Source: CAYSVN01 sp964434585
GTDB lineage: Bacteria; Patescibacteriota; Gracilibacteria; Peribacterales; Peribacteraceae
Assembly (NCBI GenBank): GCA_964434585.1
Contig: CAYSVN010000004.1
Span: forward strand, 1 to 37,016
DNA: 37,016 bases
Reading direction: 5' to 3'
The notes under the pieces are model-generated. The model saw only the letters and a list, made by a program, of their open reading frames with translations, did not search any database and had not been told where the DNA came from. Positions 14,537-21,900 of this stretch are shown piece by piece. The translations under genes were made by a program, and so were the position numbers. Position 1 is the stretch's first letter. Every line of letters begins with the position of its first letter.

Positions 14537-15658
14537 TTATTGATTAACTTTTTGTATAAATTCATCAATAACGCTTATCATGTTATCAAAATCACGTAAG
14601 CCAGAAACCGTATTGTAAGCACCAGAGGTGTGGTAAATAACAATGCTAGGAGTGCCGCTAACGCCAGCATCACGTGCGTCTTGCTTATCTTCTGCTATAG
14701 CAGAACTATACTTCTCGCTGCTTTGGCATTGTTCGAATTTATTAATATCTAAGCTTAATATATTGGCATATCCTTTATAGAAAATTGGTCGTTCATTTTT
14801 AAAAAGAAGGTTGCTCATAGTCCAGAATTCTCCTTGTTCTGCTGCACACTCAGAAGCCAGGGCTGCTCCGCGAGCATAAGGGTGAATGCTATCAAGTGTT
14901 AAATGTCGGTAGACCCAATTAACATCGTCTCCATAGTGTTCTACAAGCTTCTTCATAGTTGGGTGTTGCTTTTCGCAAAAGGGGCAGCCAAAGTCTGCAA
15001 ATTCTATTAAAGAAATATCTGCAAGCTTATTACCATAAATGTGGTCTGTGTTATTAATGGGGCGCAGTACGCCATTAATCTTAGGAACATTTGGCAATAT
15101 TGAGACTGACTCAGGAGTAAGTAGTGTAAATGCAATATGCGCCATTTGGCCACGAGTGACAGTATCGCTAGGTTGTGGCGCAGGGTTAAGTGTCAACCCT
15201 TTGTCGTTAAGCGCACTTATGTACTGTAAATACCATTCTCCTTCTTTATTAAGGGTATAGATATCAAATGTATTAACAGCAATTTTTGCTGCCTCAGCAT
15301 AATTAATGGTGTTGTTGCCTCTAAAAGTACCATCGTTGTATCCTTTTAAGATACCTAAACAACTAGCGGTAACCGCGTAACTATAAAACCAATCTTCGCT
15401 GGTAACATCACTAAAAGTATTTATACAACTTTCATTTGTTGTTAATTGCACCTTGGCTGATTCTAGTAAGATTTTTGTGTATTCAGCCCGTGTTAGTTGC
15501 TGGTTAGGTTTAAACACATTGCCTGTAAAACCTTCTATGATATTTTGAGACTGCAGGTAGTGAATTTCTATATTATATTGATAGCCAGCAGTATCATTAA
15601 ATGCTGCTAAAGTAACAACAGGCGATAAGATAATTAACAATAAAAAAAGAAAACGCAT
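14537..15658 (-). CDS. S-layer homology (SLH) protein fused to a DsbA-like thioredoxin domain
   Basis: A 373-residue exported protein. A signal peptide (about 1-19) is followed by three SLH-type modules (about 21-70, 78-135 and 140-185; L-T-R-A-E-Y, I-N-Y-A-E-A-A and V-T-R-G-Q-M-A are the recurring helix motifs). From about 205 comes a DsbA-family domain with I-E-F-A-D-F-G-C-P-F-C (CPFC at 225-228) and the cis-proline loop G-V-S-G-T-P-S near 333. SLH modules bind the cell wall or S-layer, so this is an oxidoreductase tethered outside the membrane, probably for disulfide formation or isomerisation. It follows the PsiE-like gene by 21 bases and is likely co-transcribed. Confidence 0.9.
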   Translation of the reverse strand: MRFLFLLLIILSPVVTLAAFNDTAGYQYNIEIHYLQSQNIIEGFTGNVFKPNQQLTRAEYTKILLESAKVQLTTNESCINTFSDVTSEDWFYSYAVTASCLGILKGYNDGTFRGNNTINYAEAAKIAVNTFDIYTLNKEGEWYLQYISALNDKGLTLNPAPQPSDTVTRGQMAHIAFTLLTPESVSILPNVPKINGVLRPINNTDHIYGNKLADISLIEFADFGCPFCEKQHPTMKKLVEHYGDDVNWVYRHLTLDSIHPYARGAALASECAAEQGEFWTMSNLLFKNERPIFYKGYANILSLDINKFEQCQSSEKYSSAIAEDKQDARDAGVSGTPSIVIYHTSGAYNTVSGLRDFDNMISVIDEFIQKVNQ

Positions 15659-15679
15659 TATAAAAATAAAAAATATAGA

Positions 15680-16117
15680 TTATTGTTTTTGCTTAAAGTG
15701 GATTGTTTCTGCAAGATAAACACAGGAAAGCGCAATAAAAACAATTCCAAACGAAAGCGCCATTTCAAGATTTATTGAATCTAATTTAAAAACTAAAACT
15801 TTAACAGCGGCAATAATTCCGACGTTAACAATAATGCCAACGTTAATACTGCCGTATTTAATAAAGGATCGTACAACATAGAACATCTCTAGTAAAATAA
15901 GTACAAATAAGCCATCTTGTATAGCGGTATCTACGTTCTTTTTAAATAAAAGACCTTCTGCTCCAGCTCTAAAGTCAATAGTAAGTAAATGTGTAAAGGT
16001 ATCAATAACAACAATAGCCGATGCAATTAACAAAGAAATACAAATTAAGGTAGCAATAATCTTACTAATAAATTCTAAGATTGCTATAAAGTTAGATTCA
16101 AACGTAATTTTTTTCAT
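15680..16117 (-). CDS. PsiE-like small membrane protein
   Basis: A 145-residue protein with four hydrophobic segments and short loops. The pattern L-F-V-L-I-L-L-E-M-F-Y-V-V-R-S-F-I-K-Y-G followed by a long hydrophobic helix and V-K-V-L-V-F resembles the PsiE/phosphate-starvation-inducible family, which has no established biochemical role. The ATG at 16117 is preferred to the TTG two codons upstream. CATAAT ends 5 nt before this ATG on the minus strand. It sits between MscS and the SLH-DsbA gene, all on the same strand. Confidence 0.55.
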   Translation of the reverse strand: MKKITFESNFIAILEFISKIIATLICISLLIASAIVVIDTFTHLLTIDFRAGAEGLLFKKNVDTAIQDGLFVLILLEMFYVVRSFIKYGSINVGIIVNVGIIAAVKVLVFKLDSINLEMALSFGIVFIALSCVYLAETIHFKQKQ

Positions 16118-16177
16118 AAACAATTATGGTTAAAGATAATTGCAGTATACTACAATTTATCACTTAGCAATACTGTC

Positions 16178-17035
16178 CTATTTTAACTTAGTAGCTACCT
16201 CATCTTTCATGCCATCAATATGTAATTGTAAATGAGGGAACGGAATTTCAATTCCAGCATCATCAAGGGCGGTTTTACAGTTTTCACGTAGTTTTGGTGC
16301 GATGCCAAGTTCACGAGCTGGGTCGTTAACCCAAGCACGCACTAATAAGTTAACACTGCTATCTGCTAGCTCAGATACAATAACATCGGGAGCTGGTTTT
16401 TTAAGTACTCCTTCTGTTTGTTCTAGAACCTTCATAAGCGCGGTACGAGCATCAGCAATGGATTCTTTATAAGCAATACCAATACTTACCTCTACGCGAT
16501 ACTCCCCTTTTTGGGTGTGGTTTATAACAATAGAGTCAGCCATTAATTTATTTGGTACAACAATAAAACTATTCTGTGGCGTGCGAATACGGGTAGAGCG
16601 TAACGTAATATCGGTGACTTTCCCGTATTTACCATCAACTGTAATTCTGTCATTAATTTCAAATGGTTTATCAAGGAAAATCATAAAACCAGCAATGACA
16701 CTACTTAGCACGTCTTGTGCTGCAAAACCAACCGCTACTCCTGCTACCCCAATACCAGCCAGCGCTGCTCCTACATCTACTCCTAACTGCGAAATCGCCA
16801 TCACTACCCCAATAATCATTAAGGTAAAGTAATAAATATTATCGATTAATAAATGGGTAACGTATGGCTCTAATTTAGCTTTTTTTGCAACCGCTTTAAG
16901 AATTGGTGCAGAGAATTTATACAAAAATTTAAACACAAAAAAGACGATAGCCGCCGCTATAATTCCAGGAATATAGCCAATTATTTTTGCAATAATATCT
17001 TCGAAATTAAAAAATGTAGAGAGGTCAAAATTCAT
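16178..17035 (-). CDS. Small-conductance mechanosensitive channel (MscS family)
   Basis: A 285-residue protein, the typical length for E. coli-type MscS. There are three transmembrane segments, the third being the pore helix with the alternating Gly/Ala pattern A-A-L-A-G-I-G-V-A-G-V-A-V-G-F-A-A-Q near 90-107. The beta domain follows with L-D-K-P-F-E-I-N-D-R-I-T-V and the loop R-S-T-R-I-R-T-P-Q-N, then V-V-P-N-K near 160 and the C-terminal alpha/beta domain. It opens under membrane tension to protect from hypo-osmotic shock. Confidence 0.95.
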   Translation of the reverse strand: MNFDLSTFFNFEDIIAKIIGYIPGIIAAAIVFFVFKFLYKFSAPILKAVAKKAKLEPYVTHLLIDNIYYFTLMIIGVVMAISQLGVDVGAALAGIGVAGVAVGFAAQDVLSSVIAGFMIFLDKPFEINDRITVDGKYGKVTDITLRSTRIRTPQNSFIVVPNKLMADSIVINHTQKGEYRVEVSIGIAYKESIADARTALMKVLEQTEGVLKKPAPDVIVSELADSSVNLLVRAWVNDPARELGIAPKLRENCKTALDDAGIEIPFPHLQLHIDGMKDEVATKLK

Positions 17036-17114
17036 AATAATAAGTAAAAAAGTTTATAGATAGTGTAGCAAGTTAATAAATATCTGAAAGAAGATTTACA
17101 TTTTAAATTAAACC

Positions 17115-19795
17115 TTATGAAGTTAAGGTGCTTCTTTCATTCTTATGTACTACATATTTTACAATTTCTAAAATTGGAATAGTTAGCAGTGCCACTGGAA
17201 CCATAATGAACCAATCCTGCAAAGTGGGAGCAGTAATATGGAATGGCTTATTTAAAATTGGTACATATAAAATTGCAAACAGTACCGGTAGCTGAATGAA
17301 GATAGATAGATTTAACCATTTATTGGAGAATGGTGAATATAAAACAGATCGCCTTTCTGAACGAAGTACATACGCCATAAAAAACTCAATAAGAATCAAT
17401 GTTACAAAACAAAACGTTGTTGCTTTGGGTAGGTCTTTGCCCGTAAACATAGCCCACGTAAATATCCCCAGTGATGCCACAGTTATGCAGGCGCCTCTGG
17501 CAATAAGCAGACTAATAACTTTTTTAGTAAAAATACCTACCTTAGGATTCCTTGGCGGTCTATTCATTAAGTCTTTTTCATGAGGGTCTACTGCAAGCGC
17601 AAGCGCAGGTAGGCCATCTGTAGCTAGGTTTACATATAATATTTGTGCTGCTGTTAGCGGTAATGGTAAGCCCATAATAGTTGCACCAGTCATAATCCCT
17701 ACCTCTCCTAAATTTGCAGAAAGTAAGTAGATAAGATACTTTTTAATATTTCCAAAGACACCACGTCCTTCTTCTATTGCAGCTACAATCGATGCAAAAT
17801 TATCGTCAGTTAATTGCATAGCTGCAGCCTCTTTTGTTACGTCGGTTCCAGTAATACCCATAGCAATTCCAATATCAGCTTTTTTAAGCGCTGGTGCATC
17901 ATTAACGNNNNNNNNNNATCTCCTGTCATGGCAACAATTTCTCCACTTGCTTGCAAGGCAGATACAATACGCAGTTTATGTTCTGGCGACACGCGTGCAA
18001 AAGCTCCTACGGTTTGTAGTACCTTATTAAATTCTTCATCGGTCATGCCGTCAACCTCGGGCCCAGTAATAACACGCTCGTTTGTAATAATATCAAGTTC
18101 TGTTGCAATAGCGGCCGCAGTTACCGGATGGTCACCAGTAATCATCAGTACGCGAATCCCTGCATGTTTACATGTTTTTATAGCCTCTTTTGCTTCTGGC
18201 CTAGGCGGGTCAATCATGCCTACGAGTCCTAAAAATTTCATATCAGTAGTGGCGTCATCTATGTTTCGTACACCTTTTCTGGCAATGGCAATAACACGGA
18301 GTGCGTTACTTGCCATCTGTTCTGCAGTCTCTAAAATTTTCTGCCGCTGCTCTTCTGTCATTATTATTTCTTTGTGCTCGCCCCAAAGCCTTGTGCAAGA
18401 ATCTAAAATTACTTCTGGCGCTCCTTTTGCGTAAGCCATAGAAGTTTCGTTAGTTTGGTGTAGCGTTGTCATTCTTTTTGTTTCTGATGTAAACGGTATT
18501 TCATCGAGCCTAGGCATTTCAGCGTCCATATTGTCTTTAAGGATTCCTATTTTTGCTGCAGCTACCACTATTCCACCTTCGGTTGGGTCCCCTTTTATGT
18601 CGTATCTCTGTTCAGATGTAACAAGACTTGCGTCAGAAGAAAGCACTCCAGCAATAAGGAGCTCTCTTAAGGCGTCGGTTGGTTGTACTTCTTTATTATC
18701 TGTCGTTAGTATTCCTGTAGGGTTATAGCCACTGCCAGATAGGTTAAATATTGTCCCTGCTGTATAAAGCGAACGTACTGTCATTTCGTCTTTGGTTAAC
18801 GTGCCTGTTTTATCGGTACAAATAACAGTGGTAGAACCTAGTGTTTCTACAACGGGCTGCCTCCTTACAAGGGCATTACGTTTTACCATTCGTTGCACAG
18901 AAATAGCAAGCGAAATAGTAACAACAGCTGGCAGCGCCTCTGGCACCACTGCAACAGCTAAGGCAATACCAAACAGCAAAATATCTAACAGCGGTTCGCC
19001 ACGCATATATCCAAGTACCGAAATAATTGCCACAATAACCAGTGACCCTTTAGCTAGCGTTTTACCTACTTTATCTAAGTTTTTTTGCAAAGGGGTTAGA
19101 TCTTTTTTAACAGACTGTAACATCGTGGCAATTTTTCCAAACTCACTATTCATACCCGTTCCCGTAATAACAACCTTGCCTCGGCCATACGTTACCGTTG
19201 TACCCGAAAATACCATATTAGCCTTATCACCTATGGCAATATTTTGTTCTAAAGCATCTGCAGTTTTGCTTACCGGCAGCGATTCCCCTGTTAAGGCAGA
19301 TTCATCTGTTTGCAAATTAATAGATTCAATTAATCGGCCATCTGCAGGTATGCGGTCTCCGGCTGCAAGCAGCACAATGTCACCTTGGACTATTTCTTTA
19401 GATGGTATCTCCATTGAGTTGCCACCCCTTAATACATTTGCCGTTGGCGCAGCCATACTTTTTAATGCTTCCATTACTTTCTCTGCTCTATATTCCTGGA
19501 AAAACCCTAGAAGTACCGCAAATAAAACAATCGCCCCAATAACAGAAGCTTCTACAGCGTGGCCTAAAAATGCAGATAAAACCACTGCAACAATTAAAAT
19601 AAGGACTAGTACATTTTTAAGTTGGTCTATAAGTAAGCTTAAAGCAGTAACACCCTTAGATTCGGTAAGGCTATTCTCTCCGTCACGAAGAAGCCTTGTT
19701 TGCGCCTCTTTTAACGTTAGACCATTTTGCTCATTAGTATTTAGTTCTAAAAGAACGCTACTAAATGGTTGTGAATGCCAAGCTTCAGGTGTCAT
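17115..19795 (-). CDS. P-type cation ATPase (P2A, calcium-transporting type), split by an assembly gap
   Basis: Two reading frames, 19795 down to the gap and the gap down to 17115, together encode one P-type ATPase of about 890 residues. The first part has the cation ATPase N-terminus, T-G-E-S (169-172), P-E-A-L-P in helix M4 (285-289) and the phosphorylation motif D-K-T-G-T (328-332), then K-G-A-P-E and M-T-G-D at the gap. The second resumes V-N-D-A-P-A-L-K-K-A-D-I-G-I-A-M-G and six C-terminal helices. The gap falls in the universal T-G-D-G-V-N-D-A-P motif, where only one glycine codon is missing. The organisation fits P2A Ca2+ pumps (or a close Mn2+/Ca2+ relative). The gene is probably intact in the organism. 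Confidence 0.92.
17908..17917. other. Assembly gap of 10 N inside the P-type ATPase gene
   Basis: Between the codons for T-G-D and V-N-D there are 11 positions (10 N plus one C) where the conserved motif needs 3 (one Gly codon). The N run is therefore a placeholder of arbitrary length that creates an artificial frameshift. Confidence 0.97.
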
Positions 19796-19846
19796 AAAAT
19801 GAATAGTAAAATTTTAGCCAGTGTAACATTGAAATAGTCAAAATGT

Positions 19847-19878
19847 AAAAAACCTACCTAGATTTAGGTAGGTTTTTT
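19847..19878. terminator. Bidirectional rho-independent terminator
   Basis: AACCTACCTA (19851-19860), loop GATT, TAGGTAGGTT (19865-19874): a perfect 10-bp stem with A-run on the left and T-run on the right. On the minus strand it ends the SDR gene transcript before the ATPase promoter. Confidence 0.85.
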
Positions 19879-19937
19879 AGTAGTTAATCTAAAAGCAGAA
19901 AATCAAACTTGATAAGCTGGATAATAATTGCAATAAA

Positions 19938-20705
19938 TTACCCTCTTAAATCATTTTCATTTAAAATGATCCATTCCTCTAAGTCAGGGTGAAGTTCACC
20001 AGTTTTTTCGTACTCTGCAATTGCGTATGCAATACATTTAGCAATCTGGCCCGGTGTTAAAATATTATCCTGAATAAAACCTTCTGGACGTTTATCCGAA
20101 GTAACTCTTTTGCCGAGCATGTTTGCTAGTTTTACCGCTTTTGCGTTATCTAAGTGCGCCATCATAGCTGTATCAATTGCTCCTGGGTATAAAACAGATA
20201 AATCTACACCTGCTTCTTTTAATCCACCTCTAGCAGAATCCATAATATCACTTTGCTGAGCTTTCATTACCATATAAGGAAATTTTTGAGCTCTAGAATT
20301 TTCTCTAAAAAATGCCGTTACGGAATTAATATCTAGTAGTAGTTTATTGCCTTTGCTAGAATTAATCATTTTTTGTAATTTTTGCTCCAGAGCTGAATTT
20401 TGCACTTCGCGTAGACGATTTTTTTCATCATCTGAAACTTCAAGGGTGTCTAAATTAATTGCCGCTGCAAGTACTTGGTATTCAGAATCATCATCCATCA
20501 TTGCAGCATAAGCATCTGATTTAGTGTCGAATAAGTTACCAGCTACATATAAAGTTGCATTAGTTTCTTCCGCCACTTCTGCAAGTAATTCTTCTCTTCT
20601 GCCACCTACTAAAACAGTATCAATTGAATCATCATCTTTAAAATGTTCAGCAACTGCTCTACCAACTCCGCTACCAGCGCCTGTAATCATTAAGCTTTTT
20701 ATCAT
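19938..20705 (-). CDS. Short-chain dehydrogenase/reductase (SDR) family protein
   Basis: A 255-residue Rossmann-fold protein. The dinucleotide-binding motif is T-G-A-G-S-G-V-G (8-15). The catalytic residues are S128 in D-I-N-S-V-T and Y144-x-x-x-K148 (Y-M-V-M-K). L-Y-P-G-A-I-D-T-A-M near 180 is the usual P-G-x-x-x-T segment closing over the cofactor. The acidic insert around 58-75 replaces the classical N-N-A-G motif with A-A-I-N, so this is a divergent member. The substrate is unknown. It is monocistronic, with tRNA-Pro upstream and a terminator downstream. Confidence 0.9.
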   Translation of the reverse strand: MIKSLMITGAGSGVGRAVAEHFKDDDSIDTVLVGGRREELLAEVAEETNATLYVAGNLFDTKSDAYAAMMDDDSEYQVLAAAINLDTLEVSDDEKNRLREVQNSALEQKLQKMINSSKGNKLLLDINSVTAFFRENSRAQKFPYMVMKAQQSDIMDSARGGLKEAGVDLSVLYPGAIDTAMMAHLDNAKAVKLANMLGKRVTSDKRPEGFIQDNILTPGQIAKCIAYAIAEYEKTGELHPDLEEWIILNENDLRG

Positions 20706-20793
20706 AAGTGTATTTAGAAAAAATTAATATTAGATTCTAAAGTACCATTTTAAAAGTAGCTGTGCAAATTTGCGTTGATGTTTTATTTGTTAA

Positions 20794-20870
20794 TGGTCGG
20801 GGTGAAAGGACTCGAACCTTCGACCTCACGCTCCCAAAGCGCGCACTCTAGCCAACTGAGCTACACCCCG
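20794..20870 (-). tRNA. tRNA-Pro (anticodon UGG)
   Basis: A 77-nt cloverleaf with encoded CCA. Acceptor CGGGGTG/CACCCCG with discriminator A, anticodon stem CGCGC/GCGTG, loop TTTGGGA giving TGG, and T arm GGTTCGAGTCC. Confidence 0.96.
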
Positions 20871-20903
20871 ATTTATGAAAGCTAATAGAGCAATCGTTGC
20901 ACT

Positions 20904-20931
20904 AGTATACTTATAAATTTAATTTAGCCAA
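20904..20931 (-). promoter_or_regulatory. Promoter of tRNA-Pro
   Basis: On the minus strand TTGGCT (20926-20931), 16 nt, then TATACT (20904-20909), about 34 nt before the mature tRNA 5' end. Confidence 0.5.
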
Positions 20932-20965
20932 CAAGTTTTTTATAACTTAATCATTAGCTTAAAAC

Positions 20966-20990
20966 TGTCATCCTGAGCGCAGCCGAAGGG
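20966..20990 (+). repeat. Dispersed palindromic repeat TCCTGAGCG...CGAAGGG
   Basis: TGTCATCCTGAGCGCAG followed by CCGAAGGG. Related copies with changes at the middle positions are at 4182-4203 (plus) and 24459-24478 (minus). All three lie between genes. Confidence 0.7.
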
Positions 20991-21027
20991 TCGAGAAGTT
21001 TCATTGAGGCAATAGTAGATTTTGCGT

Positions 21028-21033
21028 TAAACT
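21028..21033 (+). promoter_or_regulatory. -10-like TAAACT for a predicted leaderless mRNA
   Basis: TTGAGG at 21004-21009, 18 nt, TAAACT, 6 nt, then the ATG at 21040. The -35-like sequence lies just past the repeat at 20966-20990. Confidence 0.45.
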
Positions 21034-21039
21034 AATAAT

Positions 21040-21744
21040 ATGAAAAAATCTACAAAACTATTACTAATTACTGTTTACATTTTTGCATTTGTATTTGCAA
21101 TAAGGCATACCTATAACAACTTACGCCAACCAGATGCTACGTTAAATCCAGATCCTAACCACACCCATGCCGACTTTGCCGTATGGATACAAGGTAAGCA
21201 AATGGACTTTGCCCAGTGGCAGTATATGTCTGGCGAACCTGGCACGCACGATAATGGCGATGCTAGATTTATTATTCCAGAAGATGCAGTAGAGCAGTGG
21301 GAGGCCGCCCGTGATGAACAAAAATATCTTCATAAACATTTACACTTACATGACGGAGTTGGAAACGTTATCCATCGCCATAAACCAGGTCTACCAATTT
21401 TAGATTTTCTAGGTTCAATTGGGTATCGCCAAGACGGCAATTGTATTTATACTGATGCCAATGTCCCCTATTGCGACACAGACGCATTGTACTGGCGCAT
21501 GTTTATTAACGGAGAAGAAGTTAAGTTAGATGAGTCAATACCTATTGACTTAAGTTACGCTTTTGAAGATATGGATCAAATTTTACTAACATACGATGCA
21601 ACTGATGAAGATGTAGCAACTCAACTAGATGCAATGACAGATGAAGCTTGTCTATTTTCTAAAACTTGCCCATGGCGCGGAACTCCGCCAGCGGAAAACT
21701 GTATTGCGGATCCAGAAATTCCTTGTGCAGCTCCTCTCGAATAA
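21040..21744 (+). CDS. Exported histidine-rich protein, possible metal binding
   Basis: A 234-residue protein with an N-terminal signal anchor (about 5-23). The external part contains two His clusters: N-H-T-H-A-D-F near residue 41 and H-K-H-L-H-L-H-D-G-V-G-N-V-I-H-R-H near 98-114. The C-terminal half has six cysteines, including C-L-F-S-K-T-C and C-I-A-D-P-E-I-P-C in the last 35 residues. Alternating His and paired Cys suggest a bound metal and disulfides, but no named family is recognised and the role is unknown. The GTTGCAGA-type repeat begins immediately at its stop codon. Confidence 0.75.
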   Translation: MKKSTKLLLITVYIFAFVFAIRHTYNNLRQPDATLNPDPNHTHADFAVWIQGKQMDFAQWQYMSGEPGTHDNGDARFIIPEDAVEQWEAARDEQKYLHKHLHLHDGVGNVIHRHKPGLPILDFLGSIGYRQDGNCIYTDANVPYCDTDALYWRMFINGEEVKLDESIPIDLSYAFEDMDQILLTYDATDEDVATQLDAMTDEACLFSKTCPWRGTPPAENCIADPEIPCAAPLE

Positions 21745-21846
21745 AGGTTGCAGAAGTTGCAAAAGTGTCAGAGGTGTAAAAGGTTTCTCATTTTAAAATA
21801 CATATAAACATGAACCCTTCTTAAACCTCTGCAACCCCTGCAACGT
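21743..21846. repeat. Second inverted pair of the GTTGCAGA-type repeat
   Basis: A plus copy at 21743-21783 (AAAGGTTGCAGAAGTTGCAA start, GTGTAAAAGG end) faces an imperfect reverse copy at 21811-21846 (reverse complement starts CGTTGCAGGGGTTGCAGAGG). The pair can form a long imperfect hairpin after the His-rich gene and could act in termination. It shares sequence with both arms at 4139-4288. Confidence 0.65.
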
Positions 21847-21878
21847 GTAATATATTGTTTAAAGGTAGAATGATAGGG

Positions 21879-21892
21879 TGTACACGTGTACA
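21879..21892. promoter_or_regulatory. Perfect 14-bp palindrome overlapping the priA promoter
   Basis: TGTACACGTGTACA is its own reverse complement and overlaps the proposed -10 TACAAT (21889-21894). The position suits an operator; the regulator is unknown. Confidence 0.45.
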
Positions 21893-21894
21893 AT
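21889..21894 (+). promoter_or_regulatory. -10 element TACAAT of priA, predicted leaderless
   Basis: TACAAT is followed by CATCCT and the ATG at 21901. This supports that ATG over the in-frame GTG at 21886, which overlaps the hexamer. Confidence 0.55.
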
Positions 21895-21900
21895 CATCCT

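Noticed and set aside
17837..19795. P-type ATPase as a genuine frameshifted or split gene
   Set aside because: The break coincides with the N run inside a universal motif, so it is best explained as a gap-size artefact.
18792..19802. A long open frame of 336 codons opposite the P-type ATPase gene
   Set aside because: It is antisense to a clearly conserved coding region; Ser/Thr/Pro-rich composition is typical of a shadow frame.
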